Of a stretch of DNA of 64,000 nt, positions 17,457-29,807 are shown in pieces. The notes below the pieces were generated by a model. That model was not told where the DNA came from. It worked only from the letters and a program-made list of their open reading frames with translations, and did not search any database. The DNA comes from Natronosporangium hydrolyticum (lineage in GTDB: Bacteria > Actinomycetota > Actinomycetes > Mycobacteriales > Micromonosporaceae). The DNA lies in the NCBI RefSeq assembly GCF_016925615.1, contig NZ_CP070499.1, forward strand, positions 1,922,001-1,986,000, read 5' to 3'. The position numbers and the translations under genes are program-made. Within the stretch, counting starts at the first letter, position 1. Each line of letters starts with the position of its first letter.

Positions 17457-18071
17457 GTGTCTGAGAGCAGATTAGCGGTCATCTACTTCAGTCGAAGTGG
17501 CACGATCGCGATGCTGGCGCGGCACATAGCCGAAGGCGCGGCGGCTCACGGCGCCGAAGTGCGGCTTCGGACTGTGGCCAGCCCGGACCAGGGTGGTGGT
17601 GGCGGTGGCCTGGCTCCGGAACCGGCGAGCATGGCCGACCTGGAGTGGGCGGACGCCATCGCGTTCGGTTCCCCGACCCGGTTCGGCAACCTCGCTGCGG
17701 AGCTGAAGGAGTTCCTGGACCGGACCGGGCCGCTGGCCCTGCGGGGCAAGCTCGCCGACAAGGCGGTCTCCGGCTTCACCAGCGCCGCGTCTCCGCATGG
17801 TGGGCAGGAAGCGACCCTGCTGGCGCTCTACCACACGATGTGCCACTGGGGCGCCGTGATCGTCCCGACCGGCTACACCGATCCGTCGCTGCGGGAGATC
17901 GGCGGCAACCCGTACGGCTTGTCCGTGACCGCCCGGCACGACGGCTCGCTGTCGCCCGCGGAGGTCGTCGCCGCCCGCTTCTTCGGGGTCCGGTTGGCCG
18001 GTATCGGCGCCCGGCTGGCCGAACCCGTCCCGGAGCCGGCCCGCGAACCGGTTCCGGCCGGCGGGGCATAG
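17457..18071 (+). CDS. WrbA-type NAD(P)H:quinone oxidoreductase / flavodoxin-fold protein
   Basis: A 204-residue flavodoxin-fold protein. The FMN phosphate loop is YFSRSGTIAMLA near residues 10-21, followed by the SPTRFGNLAAELKEFLD and FTSAASPHGGQE segments typical of WrbA. It would bind FMN and reduce quinones by two electrons using NAD(P)H. Pentangular polyketide clusters often contain such a reductase to keep aromatic intermediates reduced, or to supply reduced flavin to monooxygenases. The GTG start has GAGGAGG 4-5 nt upstream. A rare TTA leucine codon is at codon 6. The C-terminus is Pro/Glu-rich. Confidence 0.88.
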   Translation: MSESRLAVIYFSRSGTIAMLARHIAEGAAAHGAEVRLRTVASPDQGGGGGGLAPEPASMADLEWADAIAFGSPTRFGNLAAELKEFLDRTGPLALRGKLADKAVSGFTSAASPHGGQEATLLALYHTMCHWGAVIVPTGYTDPSLREIGGNPYGLSVTARHDGSLSPAEVVAARFFGVRLAGIGARLAEPVPEPAREPVPAGGA

Positions 18072-18083
18072 GGGGGGCCAGCC

Positions 18084-18449
18084 ATGACTCTGGAACAGGT
18101 TCAGCCCGAGCGAGTCGACGCTGCGACCGGCCGATTGCGGGTGGTCTTCCTGCTCACCGTCGCCGAGGGCGCCGAGGACCGGTTCGTCGCCGCGTATGAG
18201 GCGATTCGGCACCGGGTCGCGGCGGTCGACGGTCACCTGGCAGACCAACTCTGCCAATCGACCACCGACCCATCACAGTGGATGATAACCAGCGAGTGGG
18301 AGAGCCCGGAGCACTTCCTCGCCTGGGAACGTACCGCCGGGCACCGCGAACTCGCGGGTCCGCTGGTGGCTTGTACGACCGACCGCCGGTCGCTGCGGTT
18401 TCTGGTGCGGCACCAGACCAGCGGGGCCGCGCAGCGGGGGTGGCGGTGA
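18084..18449 (+). CDS. ABM-family monooxygenase
   Basis: A 121-residue protein of the antibiotic biosynthesis monooxygenase (dimeric alpha-beta barrel) family: VVFLLTVAEGAEDRFVAAYEAIRHRV, then SEWESPEHFLAWERT. Cofactor-free oxygenases of this type (TcmH, ActVA-orf6 class) convert anthrone-like rings to quinones. It follows the WrbA-like gene by 12 bp and shares its last base with the next ATG. The C-terminus has an Arg-rich tail. Substrate is inferred from location only. Confidence 0.85.
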   Translation: MTLEQVQPERVDAATGRLRVVFLLTVAEGAEDRFVAAYEAIRHRVAAVDGHLADQLCQSTTDPSQWMITSEWESPEHFLAWERTAGHRELAGPLVACTTDRRSLRFLVRHQTSGAAQRGWR

Positions 18450-19183
18450 TGAACCGGTACGCGTTGAGTTTTCCGATCCGGCCCGGAACGGCGTCGGAGG
18501 TGGCGGAGATCCTCCGTAGCTACCGCCGTCCGAGCGCCGGGGCGGCCCCCGGCGGCCCACCCTTGTTGCGGCGTACCACGGTCTTCGTTGGAGCGGACCG
18601 GGTGGTCCGGGTGATGACGGTAGCGGGTGAGATCGATGAGGTGATGCGGCACCTCTCCAGCCAGCCGCAGATCCGGGCGGTGGAGGAGGCCCTCGATCCG
18701 TACCTGGCGATCCGGCGGGACCTGCGGACTGCGGCCGGCGTGCAGGACTTTCTGGAGCGGGCGCTGCTGACCGAGGCGGTGCATCGGCAGACCCCGCAGG
18801 AGCAGTTGCCGGAGGTGACCGACGACGCCGTAGCGCGGTGTGGGCTGCTCTACCCGGTCCGTCCGGGCTGCGGTAAGCCGGCGGCGCAACTGCTCGCCAA
18901 CGCCGCGCCGCTGCCGGTCCGGGTGGATGCCCAGACCGCCATCGTCGCCAGCAGCGTCTATTACCACGACGACGTGTTGCTGCGAATGTTCGAAGTGGCC
19001 GGACGCGTCTCGGACGTGCTGGCGTATCTGGCCCGCACCGCTGCCGCCGCACCGGCGGCGGCGGAGCTGGCCGAGCTGATGGAGACCGATTTCGACCTGA
19101 CCACCGAGGCGGGTTTCCGGGCGTTCCTCGCCGGGAGCCGGCTGGAGTTGGTCACTGACCGGCGAGTGGAGGTGCCGGCATGA
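18449..19183 (+). CDS. SchA/CurD-like protein (WhiE ORF I type)
   Basis: A 244-residue protein with two related halves, each beginning with a similar strand: YALSFPIRPGTASEV near residue 4 and GLLYPVRPGCGKPAAQ near residue 131. This matches SchA/CurD-like domains found in spore-pigment polyketide clusters (whiE, cur, sch). The exact role is not established; the halves resemble alpha-beta barrel monooxygenase/cyclase folds. ATG 18449 is used; GTG 18446, one codon upstream, is also possible. It overlaps both neighbours, so translation is coupled. Confidence 0.85.
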   Translation: MNRYALSFPIRPGTASEVAEILRSYRRPSAGAAPGGPPLLRRTTVFVGADRVVRVMTVAGEIDEVMRHLSSQPQIRAVEEALDPYLAIRRDLRTAAGVQDFLERALLTEAVHRQTPQEQLPEVTDDAVARCGLLYPVRPGCGKPAAQLLANAAPLPVRVDAQTAIVASSVYYHDDVLLRMFEVAGRVSDVLAYLARTAAAAPAAAELAELMETDFDLTTEAGFRAFLAGSRLELVTDRRVEVPA

Positions 19184-20067
19184 ACCCGACCGCGCCACCG
19201 CCGGTAGCGGTGATCGGATTGGGCCGGATGGGCAGCGGCATGGCGCAGTGCCTGCTGGCCCGGGGCTACTCAGTCGCGGTGTGGAACCGCACCCCGGAGG
19301 CGGTGGCCGAGTTGGCCGGCCAGGGCGCCACTGCGGCGGCGACCCCGGCGGCCGCCGCCAAGGACAGCGAACTGGTGCTGCTGTCGCTGGCCGACGCCGC
19401 GGCGACCCGGGAGGTGCTCTACGGCCCGGACGGGGTGCTGAGCGGCGGACCGCTCGCCGGGGTGCTGGTCTCGACCAGCACGCTGGCGCCGGAAGAGATG
19501 GCGTTGCTGGCCGAGCGGACGCCAGCGGTGCTGGAGGTGGGCCTGCTCGGCAATCACCAGCACGCCGCCCAGGGGGAGCTGCGGCTGCTGGTCGGGGGTG
19601 ACCGGGCGCTGCTGGACCGGGTGTACGACACCCTCGACCTGCTGGCCCGGGAGGTCATCTACGTGGGCGAGCTAGGCGCCGGCATGCGGTTGAAGGTGCT
19701 GATGAACCTGCTGATGGGGGTGCAGGTGCAGGTGCTCGCGGAGGCCGTGACGCTGGGGGAGGGCCTCGGCCTGGACCGCCAGCTGGTGTTGGACACCATC
19801 ACCGGTAGCGGCTTCGCCAGCCCGGTGATGAACTTCAAGGCCCGCCGGCTCAGCTCCCAGGACTACTCCGCTCCCGACTTCCGGCTGCGGCTGATGGCCA
19901 AGGACTTGCAGCTCGCGCTGGCCGGCGCGGACCAGGTGGGGTTGGAGCTGCCGCTGGCCCAGGCCGCCCTGCGCAGCCACGACACGGCGGTCGCGCTCGG
20001 GCACGGCGACCTCGACTGTGCCGCGATCGCCCACGCGGTTGCCGGCCCCCGCCGGAGCCGGCGATGA
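19180..20067 (+). CDS. Beta-hydroxyacid dehydrogenase-family NAD(P) oxidoreductase
   Basis: A 295-residue protein with an N-terminal Rossmann fold (VIGLGRMGSGMAQCLLARGY) and the all-helical C-terminal domain of 3-hydroxyisobutyrate dehydrogenases. The catalytic Lys is present in GAGMRLKVLMN. The usual substrate loop DAPVSGG is replaced by EVGLLGNHQHAAQG, so the substrate is probably not a small hydroxyacid and the enzyme may act as an imine or ketone reductase. It is coupled to both neighbours by 4-nt overlaps. Its job in pigment-type polyketide synthesis is unclear. Confidence 0.87.
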   Translation: MNPTAPPPVAVIGLGRMGSGMAQCLLARGYSVAVWNRTPEAVAELAGQGATAAATPAAAAKDSELVLLSLADAAATREVLYGPDGVLSGGPLAGVLVSTSTLAPEEMALLAERTPAVLEVGLLGNHQHAAQGELRLLVGGDRALLDRVYDTLDLLAREVIYVGELGAGMRLKVLMNLLMGVQVQVLAEAVTLGEGLGLDRQLVLDTITGSGFASPVMNFKARRLSSQDYSAPDFRLRLMAKDLQLALAGADQVGLELPLAQAALRSHDTAVALGHGDLDCAAIAHAVAGPRRSRR

Positions 20068-21068
20068 CGATCGATGTGCACGGCCACCTCAGCCCACCGG
20101 AGTCGCTGCGGCGCTTCCCGATGCCGCCCCGGTTGGGGGACGTGACCGGCATGATCGAGGCCAAGTTGGCGCTCGGCGTGTCGATGACGGTCATCGGCAG
20201 CCCGGTCGGGGCCGGTGCGATGGTGCCGATCCCGGGGGTGGACAACTACGCCCAGAGCGAGGACCAGCTCCGCGGTCTGCACGAGTGGCTGGCCTCGGTC
20301 GTCGCCGACCACCCGCAACACCTCCGGTCGTACGTCTACGTCAACCCGTTCGGGGGCGATGCGCACCTGGCTAACGCGGCGGAGTGGGCCCGGCAGCCGG
20401 AGTTCGTCGGGGTCATCGCGAACAGCAGCATCTCGGGGCGCTACCTGCTCGGCCCGGAGGCCGATGCCTTCTTCGGGTTCCTTGCGGAGCTGGACCTGCC
20501 GCTGTTCCTGCACCCGCCGGCCTCGCCGGCCGCCGGGACCGGCCTACAGGACCTGCCGCTGATCGAGCAACTGGGTCGGTTCTGCGACATCACCATCGGG
20601 TTGGCGTGCTGCGTGCTGGGTGGCTGGTTGGAGAAGTACCCGAGCCTACGGATCCTGGCCAGCGCCGGCGGGGGCGCGTTGGGCCTGCTCCCCGAGAAGC
20701 TGGACCAGGCGTGGGCGCCGGCGCACTGGGGCGGCCGGCCCGGGGCGGTCGAGTCGCCGCTGCCGCGGCCGCCCAGCAGCTACCTCGATCGGATCTGGGT
20801 CGATACCGCCACGCCCAGTCCGGCCGCGCTGACCCTGGCGCTGGCCACGGTCGGGCCGCGGCGGGTGGTCTTCGGCACCGACTCGCCGCCGCTCCCGCCG
20901 GAGAGCGTCGGTGGGCTGCTGAAGACGATCGGTGACGCCGCGATCCCGGCCCAGACCCGAGACGGCGTGCTCGCTGGGAACGCCCGCGAGCTGTTCGGAG
21001 CCCGGTTGGGCGACCCGTCGGCGGCCATCCCGGCGGCCGTGGGTGAGACCGCGAGGAGTGACCAATGA
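20064..21068 (+). CDS. Amidohydrolase-superfamily protein (ACMSD-like), altered active site
   Basis: A 334-residue TIM-barrel metal-dependent hydrolase/decarboxylase relative. The metal motif H6-G-H8 is at the very N-terminus, LFLHPPAS gives the third His, and Asp273 is in FGTDSPP. In the ACMSD family the motif LAHGGG provides a catalytic His; here it reads [10 protein letters not shown] with Ser200 in that place. The decarboxylase chemistry may therefore be lost or changed. It is coupled by ATGA overlaps on both sides. A role in cyclisation, decarboxylation or hydrolysis of the polyketide is possible but unproven. Confidence 0.83.
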   Translation: MTIDVHGHLSPPESLRRFPMPPRLGDVTGMIEAKLALGVSMTVIGSPVGAGAMVPIPGVDNYAQSEDQLRGLHEWLASVVADHPQHLRSYVYVNPFGGDAHLANAAEWARQPEFVGVIANSSISGRYLLGPEADAFFGFLAELDLPLFLHPPASPAAGTGLQDLPLIEQLGRFCDITIGLACCVLGGWLEKYPSLRILASAGGGALGLLPEKLDQAWAPAHWGGRPGAVESPLPRPPSSYLDRIWVDTATPSPAALTLALATVGPRRVVFGTDSPPLPPESVGGLLKTIGDAAIPAQTRDGVLAGNARELFGARLGDPSAAIPAAVGETARSDQ

Positions 21069-21469
21069 CGACTCAGACCGTTCGAATCGTAGACATCAGC
21101 GAGGTGCCGGCGAACCGCCGCCGGGGCGGGGACCTGCGGACGGTGCTCAGCCCGGGCACCGTCGGCGGCGACTCGGGCTTCATGGGCCTGGCCATCCTGG
21201 CTCCGGGCGAGCGGGTGGTGGAGCACTACCACCCGTACTCAGACGAGTACCTGTTCGCGGTGGCTGGCGAGGTTACTGTGGACCTGGACGGGGTGGCGCA
21301 TTCGCTCCGTGCCGACCAGGGTGTGATGATCCCGCGGAACATGCGGCACCGGGTGCGCAACACCGGTGCGGTGACGGCCCGGATCGTCTTCCACCTCTGC
21401 CCGCTGGCCCCCCGCCCGGAGCTCGGCCATGTCGACACCGAGACGCTGACTGAGCAGGAGCCGGCGTGA
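21065..21469 (+). CDS. Cupin polyketide cyclase (WhiE ORF II / CurC type)
   Basis: A 134-residue single cupin. Motif 1 is [21 protein letters not shown], with His-x-His and Glu for metal binding, and motif 2 is around [12 protein letters not shown]. It sits directly before KS-alpha, as in spore-pigment clusters where this protein helps cyclise or protect the polyketide. It is translationally coupled to KS-alpha by a GTGA overlap. A cyclase function is known only by association for this family. Confidence 0.88.
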   Translation: MTTQTVRIVDISEVPANRRRGGDLRTVLSPGTVGGDSGFMGLAILAPGERVVEHYHPYSDEYLFAVAGEVTVDLDGVAHSLRADQGVMIPRNMRHRVRNTGAVTARIVFHLCPLAPRPELGHVDTETLTEQEPA

Positions 21470-22749
21470 CCAGGAGCGCCCCGGGCGCCGGCGGGCGGCG
21501 GGCCTGCGTGACCGGGGTAGGCGTGGTAGCCCCCGGCGGCACCGGGGCGCCTGCCTTCTGGGAGCTGCTCACCAGCGGGCGGACCGCGACCCGGGCGATC
21601 AGCCTCTTCGACCCGGCCGAGTTCCGGTCCCGGATCGCCGCCGAGTGCGACTTCTCGCCGGCGGCGGTCGGGTTGACGCCGCAGGAGGTGGCGCGCAATG
21701 ACCGGTACGTGCAGTTCGCCCTGGTCGCGGCCGATGAGGCGGTGCGATCGGCGGAGCTCTCGCTCGACCCGCTGGACCCGTGGCGGGTGGGGGTGTGCAT
21801 GGGGACCGCGGTGGGCGGCACCATGCTGCTGGAGTCGGACTATGTGGTGACCTCCAATCGGGGCGAGCAGTGGCTGGTCGACCACCGGTACGCGTCGCCG
21901 TTTCTGCCCCGTGCCTTCTCGCCAGCGCCGCTCGCCGCCGAGGTGGCCCAGCGGGTCGGCGCCAAAGGCGTGGTGCAGACGGTCTCGACCGGCTGCACGT
22001 CGGGGTTGGACGCGGTCGGCTACGCCCATCGGCTGATCCAGGAAGACCAGGCGGACGTGGTGATCGCCGGGGCGGCCGACTCACCGATCTCGCCGATCAC
22101 GGTGGCCTGCTTCGACGCTATCCGGGCCACGTCGCCCCGCAACGACGACCCCGCCCACGCCTCCCGGCCGTTCGACGCCGATCGGGACGGATTCGTGCTC
22201 GGCGAGGGCGCGGCGGTGCTGGTGCTGGAGGAGGAGGGGTATGCCCGCCGTCGGGGTGCGCCGGTGCTCTGCACGGTGGCCGGGTTCGCGACCCGCGGCA
22301 ACGCCTACCACATGACCGGATTGACCCGCGAGGGCGTGGAGATGGCGGAGGCGATCACCCGGGCGCTCGCCGATGCCCGGCTTGATCCGGCCGATGTGGA
22401 CTACGTAAACGCCCACGGCTCCGGCACCCGGCAGAACGACCGGCACGAGACCGCGGCGTTCAAACGGGCGCTGGGGGAGCACGCCTATGCGGTTCCGATC
22501 AGCTCGATCAAGTCGATGGTGGGGCATTCGTTGGGGGCGATCGGCGCGATTGAGGCGGCGGCCTGCGTGTTGGCGTTGACCGAGCAGGTGGTGCCGCCGA
22601 CCGCGAACCTGGACACCCCCGACCCGGAGTGCGATCTGGACTATGTCCCGCACCAGGCCCGAGCGCGGCGGCTGGGCTCGGTGCTGTCAGTGGGTAGCGG
22701 CTTCGGTGGCTTCCAGTCCGCTCTGGTGTTGCAGCGGGAGTCGTCATGA
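21466..22749 (+). CDS. Type II ketosynthase alpha subunit
   Basis: A 427-residue beta-ketoacyl synthase. The active-site Cys177 is in [12 protein letters not shown]; catalytic His317 is in [11 protein letters not shown] and His354 in SMVGHSLGA. It catalyses decarboxylative condensation of malonyl units on the ACP, as a heterodimer with the next gene product. The GTG start overlaps the cupin stop and the stop overlaps the KS-beta start, consistent with 1:1 expression. Position after a cupin gene points to the spore-pigment clade. Confidence 0.97.
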   Translation: MTRSAPGAGGRRACVTGVGVVAPGGTGAPAFWELLTSGRTATRAISLFDPAEFRSRIAAECDFSPAAVGLTPQEVARNDRYVQFALVAADEAVRSAELSLDPLDPWRVGVCMGTAVGGTMLLESDYVVTSNRGEQWLVDHRYASPFLPRAFSPAPLAAEVAQRVGAKGVVQTVSTGCTSGLDAVGYAHRLIQEDQADVVIAGAADSPISPITVACFDAIRATSPRNDDPAHASRPFDADRDGFVLGEGAAVLVLEEEGYARRRGAPVLCTVAGFATRGNAYHMTGLTREGVEMAEAITRALADARLDPADVDYVNAHGSGTRQNDRHETAAFKRALGEHAYAVPISSIKSMVGHSLGAIGAIEAAACVLALTEQVVPPTANLDTPDPECDLDYVPHQARARRLGSVLSVGSGFGGFQSALVLQRESS

Positions 22750-23978
22750 CCGGCGTGGCCGCGGAGGCGGCGGTCATTACCGGCCTGGGGGTGATCGCCC
22801 CGACCGGTGCGACCACCGATGTGTACTGGAAGGCCACGCTGGCCGGGGAGTGCGCGATCGGTCGGCTGCAACGCTACGACCCGAGTGGCTACCCGCTGGC
22901 GCTAGCGGGCGAGGTGAAGGGTTTCGATGCCGAGCAGCTGATCGAGTCTCGACTGGTGGTGCAGACCGACCGGTTCACCCAGTTCGCGCTCGCCGCCGCC
23001 GAGTTGGCGCTGCAGGACGCCGGGCTCGACCCGGCGGACCTGCCACCGTTTGAGATCGGCGTCGTTACGGCCAGCTGCGCCGGTGGCGTGGAGTTCGGGC
23101 AGCAGGAGATCGAAGCGTTGTGGCGGCAAGGCTCCCGTTTCGTGGGGCCATACCAGTCGATCGCCTGGTTCTATGCGGCGAGTACCGGCCAGATCTCGAT
23201 CCGGCACGGCTTGAAGGGGCCGTGCGGGGTGCTCGTCACCGACGAGGCAGGGGCCCTCGACGCGATCGCGCACGCCCGTCGTGATCTTCGGGCGGGCGCG
23301 GTAGCGATGCTGGCCGGGGGCGCCGAGGCGCCGTTCGCCCCGTTCTCGATGACCTGCCAGTACGGGACCGGTCTACTGAGCACGGCAACCGACCCGGTGC
23401 AGGGATACCGCCCGTTCACCGCGACCGCGGCCGGCTTCGTGCCGGCTGAGGGCGGTGCGATGGTCGTCTTGGAGACCGCCGCCGCCGCCCGTACCCGAGG
23501 CCTGCGGGGCTACGCGGCGGTCGCCGGTTACGGCACCACCTTCACCGGTGGCGGCGGGCCGGCGGCGACCGCGGGCGGGTTGGTGCTGGCCGCCCGGCAG
23601 GCGTTGGCACAGGCCGAGATCGCCCCGGAGGAGGTCGATGTGGTCTTCGCCGATGCCCTCGGGGTGCCGGCGGCGGATCAGGCCGAGGTGGCCGCGTTGC
23701 GGGAACTGTTCGGCGCCCGGGCGGCGCAGGTGCCGGTCACCGCCGCCAAGGCCGGCACCGGTCGGGCATATGCCGGAGCCGCGGCGATCGATGTGGCCGC
23801 CGCAGCGCTCACGGTCGCGCACGGGGTGGTGCCGCCGACCCCGAACGTCTCGGAGCTCGCGTACGACCTGGACCTGGTGATCGGCGAGCCGCGGGTGCTC
23901 GATGCCCGCACCGCGCTGATCTGGGCGCGGGGCTTGAGCGGCACGAACTCGGCACTGGTCATCCGGGCCTGTGGGTGA
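22746..23978 (+). CDS. Ketosynthase beta subunit / chain length factor
   Basis: A 410-residue KS homologue lacking the active-site Cys. In most chain length factors the Cys is replaced by Gln (VTEQAGGLDA); here the segment reads [11 protein letters not shown], giving Glu167 at that place. The protein forms a heterodimer with KS-alpha and sets chain length. Its length and the neighbouring motifs are normal, so it is not a pseudogene. The Glu is unusual relative to the textbook KS-beta, although I cannot survey the pigment clade. Translation is coupled to KS-alpha (ATGA). Confidence 0.95.
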   Translation: MTGVAAEAAVITGLGVIAPTGATTDVYWKATLAGECAIGRLQRYDPSGYPLALAGEVKGFDAEQLIESRLVVQTDRFTQFALAAAELALQDAGLDPADLPPFEIGVVTASCAGGVEFGQQEIEALWRQGSRFVGPYQSIAWFYAASTGQISIRHGLKGPCGVLVTDEAGALDAIAHARRDLRAGAVAMLAGGAEAPFAPFSMTCQYGTGLLSTATDPVQGYRPFTATAAGFVPAEGGAMVVLETAAAARTRGLRGYAAVAGYGTTFTGGGGPAATAGGLVLAARQALAQAEIAPEEVDVVFADALGVPAADQAEVAALRELFGARAAQVPVTAAKAGTGRAYAGAAAIDVAAAALTVAHGVVPPTPNVSELAYDLDLVIGEPRVLDARTALIWARGLSGTNSALVIRACG

Positions 23979-24022
23979 CCGGCCGAGCTGGACATGTAGA
24001 TGCGAACGGAAGTGAGGTTGGA

Positions 24023-25969
<1,947 letters not shown>

Positions 25970-25979
25970 GGAGAATCTC

Positions 25980-27140
25980 ATGTCCAAACTAGCTAAGAAG
26001 GCCACGCCGGTAGCCGCACTGGACCCGGTGGCCGAGGCGCGCCGGCTCGCCGACGACATCACCGCGCAGGCCCGCGATACCGAACGGCAGCGCGGCATCT
26101 CCCCAGAGCTGACCGAGCAGCTGCGGTCGGCCGGTCTGTTCGGCTTGCTGACCCCCAAGTCGTTGGGCGGGCTGGAGTGTGAGCCGAGCGTCATCCTGGA
26201 GACCATCGCGGAGCTGAGTCGGGCCGACGCCGCCACCGGCTGGACTGTCCTGATCGGTCAGGGGGGCGGTTACCTCGCCTGGCTCGACGCTGAGGTGGCC
26301 GCGGCGATCGTGCGCCGGGTGCCGAATCCGATCATCGTGGGGTCGATGGCCCCACTCGGGCAGGCGGCCGCCGGCGGCGACGGGGCGGCGCTGCGGATCA
26401 CCGGCCGCTGGCCGTACAGCAGCGGCTGTCAAGCGGCCGATCTGGTCTTCGGCGCTTTCCAGACCGGCGAGCAGCGCGGCGCGCCGTTCCGATTCGCGCT
26501 GTTCGAGCCGGGTCAGGTGGAGATCCACGACACCTGGCGGGTGGCCGGGCTGCGCGGGACCGGCAGCCACGACCTCTCCGCGAGCGATGTCTCGGTCGCG
26601 ATGGAGCGCACCTTCGACCCGTTCGGGGCGGCGACCGAGCCCGGTCCGCTCTACCGGTTGCCGTACCTGACCTATCTGCTGACCGCGATGGCGGGCTTCC
26701 CGCTCGGGGTGGCCCGCCGGGTGCTCGACGAGTACGCGGCGGTGGTGCAGGTCAAGCGCAACGTGGAGCGCCAGGTGCTGGCCGAGACGCCGCTGATTCA
26801 GCAGGATCTCGCGCGGTGCGAGAGCGCGGTGCGGGCGGCCCGGGCGGGGGTGCTGGCCGCGATGGTCGAGGTCTGGGGGGAGGCGCAGGAAGGGGTGCCC
26901 ACGCCGGTCACCCGGGCGCTGTTCACCGGGTCGGTTCAGCACGCGATGCGGACCGCTGTCGAGGTGGCGGACGCCGCCCTGCGTGCCTGTGGCGCGAGCC
27001 AGCTCTACCACCACGCACCGTTGCAGCGCTGCTACCGGGATTTGCAGGCAGCCGCCCAGCACATCGCGTTCGGGCTCGACGCGCAGCGGCGCGTGGGGGC
27101 GACCTTGCTGGGCCAGGAGGCCCCACTCGCCTTTATCTGA
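25980..27140 (+). CDS. Acyl-CoA dehydrogenase-fold flavoprotein (likely hydroxylase) 2
   Basis: A 386-residue paralog of the preceding protein with the same landmarks: [53 protein letters not shown] and a C-terminal bundle ending [17 protein letters not shown]. The ATG at 25980 lies 10 nt after the previous stop, with AGGGAGA upstream. The longer frame that opens at 25776 is overlap with the first gene. The two enzymes could form a heteromer or act at two positions (inference). Confidence 0.85.
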   Translation: MSKLAKKATPVAALDPVAEARRLADDITAQARDTERQRGISPELTEQLRSAGLFGLLTPKSLGGLECEPSVILETIAELSRADAATGWTVLIGQGGGYLAWLDAEVAAAIVRRVPNPIIVGSMAPLGQAAAGGDGAALRITGRWPYSSGCQAADLVFGAFQTGEQRGAPFRFALFEPGQVEIHDTWRVAGLRGTGSHDLSASDVSVAMERTFDPFGAATEPGPLYRLPYLTYLLTAMAGFPLGVARRVLDEYAAVVQVKRNVERQVLAETPLIQQDLARCESAVRAARAGVLAAMVEVWGEAQEGVPTPVTRALFTGSVQHAMRTAVEVADAALRACGASQLYHHAPLQRCYRDLQAAAQHIAFGLDAQRRVGATLLGQEAPLAFI

Positions 27141-27167
27141 CCACCGGCTCACCGAAAGGAGACAGTG

Positions 27168-27500
27168 ATGTACCGGACCATGATCGTTGCGAAGATGCGG
27201 CCGGACGCCGCCAAGCCGATCGCCGAGGTGTTCGGGGAGTCCGACACCAGCACCGACCTGCCAGCGTTGGTGGGCGTCCGCGCCCGCAGCCTCTTCCAGT
27301 TCAACGAGGTGTATCTGCACCTGATCGAGGGGGACCGGCCGATCGCGGCGGCGGTGGCCGAGGTCGCCGGGCACCCGGCGTTCCGGCAGATCAGCAACGA
27401 TCTGCGGCCCTATGTGGCGGCGTACGATCCGGAGACCTGGCGGGAGCCGAAGGACGCGATGGCGCACGAGTTCTACCGGTGGGAACGGCGGTCGTCGTGA
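27168..27500 (+). CDS. TcmI-family polyketide cyclase (WhiE ORF VII type)
   Basis: A 110-residue dimeric alpha-beta barrel cyclase. It begins [22 protein letters not shown], and has [16 protein letters not shown] and [20 protein letters not shown], matching TcmI relatives that close the last rings. ATG 27168 is chosen, with AAAGGAGA upstream; GTG 27165 is adjacent. Its stop overlaps the GTG of the carboxylase gene by 4 nt. Confidence 0.92.
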   Translation: MYRTMIVAKMRPDAAKPIAEVFGESDTSTDLPALVGVRARSLFQFNEVYLHLIEGDRPIAAAVAEVAGHPAFRQISNDLRPYVAAYDPETWREPKDAMAHEFYRWERRSS

Positions 27501-29245
27501 CGGAGACGCTTGACCACCGGTCGACCCAGGTTCGAGGGCCCTCCGCCGCAGATTGGCTGGCCTGTCCCGGCTGCCGTCGGCTGATCTTCGGCCGCCGGTT
27601 GCAGCGACACCTCGACGTGTGTCCCGAATGCCACCACCACCGGCGGCTCAGCGCCGATGCTCGGCTCGCCCAGCTGCTGGACCCCGGTAGCCAGCTCGCG
27701 TTGCCGCCGATCCGGTCGGTCACCGACCCGCTCGGCTTCGTCGACGAGCAGCCGTACGCCCAGCGGCTCGCCGCGGCCCGCGCCGCGACCGGGCTGTCCG
27801 AGGGGGTCGCCGGCGCCCACGGCACGATCGAGGGTCAGCCGGTGGTGGTGGCGGCGATGGACTTCGGCTTCATCGGCGGCAGCCTCGGCGCCGCCGAGGG
27901 GGAGCGGATCACCGCCGCCGCCGAGTACGCCGGGGCGCACCGGTTGCCCCTGGTGGTCGTGACCGCCTCGGGCGGCGCCCGGATGCAGGAGGGGGCGTTG
28001 TCCCTGATGCAGATGGCCAAGACCAGCCAGGCGTTCGCGGAGCTGGACGAGGCGGGCATCCTCACCGTGGCGGTGATCAGTGACCCCACCTACGGCGGGG
28101 TGGCGGCCTCCTTCGCGACCCTGGCCGACATCATCATCGCCGAATCCGGCGCCAGGCTCGGCTTCGCCGGGCCTCGAGTCATCGAGCAGACGCTGCGGAC
28201 GCGGCTGCCGGAGGGGTTCCAGACCGCGCAGCGACTGCACGCGCAGGGCCTGCTCGACGAGGTACGGCCCCGGGGTTCGCTGCGGTCGGCGCTCGGCCAG
28301 CTGCTGCGGGCGGCCGTCCCCGCCGCGGCGGCGCCCGAGAGCCCCGGGCACAGTACGCCGCTGATGCTGGTGCGGGAGGCTAGCGAACTGCCGGCGATCG
28401 ATCCGTGGCGGGTGGTGCAGCTGGCCCGGGAGCGGGCGCGCCCCACCACCCTCGCCTACGCCAGCCAGTTGTTGGACGGCTTCTACGAGCTGCACGGAGA
28501 CCGGCTGACCGGGGACTGCCCGGCGATCGTCGGTGGTCTTGGCCGGCTGGGTGGAGCGCCGGTGATGTTGATCGGGCACCAGAAGGGGCAGACCACCCGG
28601 GAGCTGGTGGACCGAAACTTCGGCATGGCGTCACCGGCTGGCTACCGTAAGAGCGCGCGGTTGCTGCGGCTCGCGGCCAAGCTGGGGGTCCCGGTGGTCA
28701 CGCTGATCGACACCCCGGGCGCCGCCGCCGATGTGGCCGCGGAGGACCAGGGGCAGGCCTTCGCGATCGCCGAGAACCTGCGGCTGCTGGCGGGCCTGCC
28801 GGTGCCGGTGGTGGCGGTCGTGACCGGGGAGGGTGGCAGCGGTGGGGCGCTCGCGTTGGCGGTGGCCGACCGGGTGTACGCGTTGGCGAACAGCACCTAC
28901 TCGGTGATCAGCCCCGAGGGGTGCGCGGCGATCCTGTGGCGGGGGCCGGCCGCCGCGCCGCAGGCCGCGGCGCAGCTCCGGCTCACCGCTCCGGATCTGC
29001 TTCGGATGGAGATCATCGATGGCGTGGTCCCGGAGCCGGACGGTGGCGCGCACAGCGACCCGGTGGCGATGGTGGAGCTGCTTCGGGAGGTGCTGAACCA
29101 CGCGCTACGGGAGCTCACCGGGGTGCCGCCGGCGGCGTTGGTGCGGCGGCGCCGGGCCCGCTTCCGGGAGTTCGGACAGACCTTGCCGTCCGCGATGTGG
29201 ACGGGCAGTGAAGAGGTGAGCGACGATGACGCCGCAGCACTTTGA
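27497..29245 (+). CDS. accDA: Acetyl-CoA carboxylase carboxyltransferase, fused AccD-AccA
   Basis: A 582-residue fusion. The N-terminal half is AccD (beta): a zinc ribbon [26 protein letters not shown], then [13 protein letters not shown]. The C-terminal half, from about residue 290, is AccA (alpha): [37 protein letters not shown] and [21 protein letters not shown]. Together they transfer CO2 from carboxybiotin to acetyl-CoA. The GTG at 27497 is the start; the frame upstream of it runs within the flavoprotein gene. It forms a private malonyl-CoA supply with the next two genes. Confidence 0.93.
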   Translation: MTETLDHRSTQVRGPSAADWLACPGCRRLIFGRRLQRHLDVCPECHHHRRLSADARLAQLLDPGSQLALPPIRSVTDPLGFVDEQPYAQRLAAARAATGLSEGVAGAHGTIEGQPVVVAAMDFGFIGGSLGAAEGERITAAAEYAGAHRLPLVVVTASGGARMQEGALSLMQMAKTSQAFAELDEAGILTVAVISDPTYGGVAASFATLADIIIAESGARLGFAGPRVIEQTLRTRLPEGFQTAQRLHAQGLLDEVRPRGSLRSALGQLLRAAVPAAAAPESPGHSTPLMLVREASELPAIDPWRVVQLARERARPTTLAYASQLLDGFYELHGDRLTGDCPAIVGGLGRLGGAPVMLIGHQKGQTTRELVDRNFGMASPAGYRKSARLLRLAAKLGVPVVTLIDTPGAAADVAAEDQGQAFAIAENLRLLAGLPVPVVAVVTGEGGSGGALALAVADRVYALANSTYSVISPEGCAAILWRGPAAAPQAAAQLRLTAPDLLRMEIIDGVVPEPDGGAHSDPVAMVELLREVLNHALRELTGVPPAALVRRRRARFREFGQTLPSAMWTGSEEVSDDDAAAL

Positions 29246-29792
29246 AGCACCGCCGGTCGCCGTCGGCGCCGGGCCGGGCGCCGGGCCGGGCGCCGGAACG
29301 AGCGGTGACGGGAGCCATGAGTCGGTGTTGGCCGCGGTCTGTGCCGCGGCGGGGACGCTGCTGGCGCAGGCCGGCGGACCCATGGCGCGGCTGCGGGTGC
29401 GGTGCGGCGAGGTCTCGGTCGAGCTGCGCTGGCCGGCGGAGCCGGTCGCTGGCGGATCGATGCCCGCCGCGGTTACCTCGACCATGCTGAGTGAGGAGTT
29501 GACCAGCGTCGACGAGTTGGCCACCGCCGAGCAGTTGGCGGTGACGTACCTGCGGGCGCCGATGGTCGGCACCTTCTACCATGCCCCGGAGCCGGACGCG
29601 GCGCCCCTCGTGCGGGTCGGCGACGTGGTCGAGGCGGGGCAGCAGATCGGGATCCTGGAGGCGATGAAGCTGATGAACCCGATCGAAGCCGAACAGGCCG
29701 GCCGAGTGGTCGAGGTGCTTGTGCCCAACGCCGCCCCGGTCGAGTACGACCAGCGGTTGATCGCCATCACTACCGCCGACCCGGCGACCTGA
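29226..29792 (+). CDS. accB: Biotin carboxyl carrier protein
   Basis: A 188-residue protein with the biotinyl domain at the C-terminus; biotinylation is predicted at Lys148 in EAMKLMNPI. The N-terminus has a Gly/Ala/Pro-rich linker ([14 protein letters not shown]). It overlaps the end of accDA by 20 nt. It carries CO2 between the AccC and AccDA partners. The split subunits resemble the E. coli-type enzyme rather than the usual actinobacterial fused biotin-carboxylase/carrier subunit. Confidence 0.95.
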   Translation: MTPQHFEAPPVAVGAGPGAGPGAGTSGDGSHESVLAAVCAAAGTLLAQAGGPMARLRVRCGEVSVELRWPAEPVAGGSMPAAVTSTMLSEELTSVDELATAEQLAVTYLRAPMVGTFYHAPEPDAAPLVRVGDVVEAGQQIGILEAMKLMNPIEAEQAGRVVEVLVPNAAPVEYDQRLIAITTADPAT

Positions 29793-29807
29793 CCCGCGGA
29801 GCTATCG

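Noticed and set aside
17472-17474. TTA codon near the start of the polyketide operon, suggesting bldA-type control
   Set aside because: TTA codons also occur in ftsL (33170), murE, ftsW and the antiporter, which must be expressed during growth, so the codon is not a reliable developmental signal here.
26816-29245. Possible 809-residue fusion of flavoprotein and carboxylase
   Set aside because: The N-terminal 227 codons are an alternative frame of the flavoprotein and TcmI-type genes; AccD similarity begins at the GTG at 27497.
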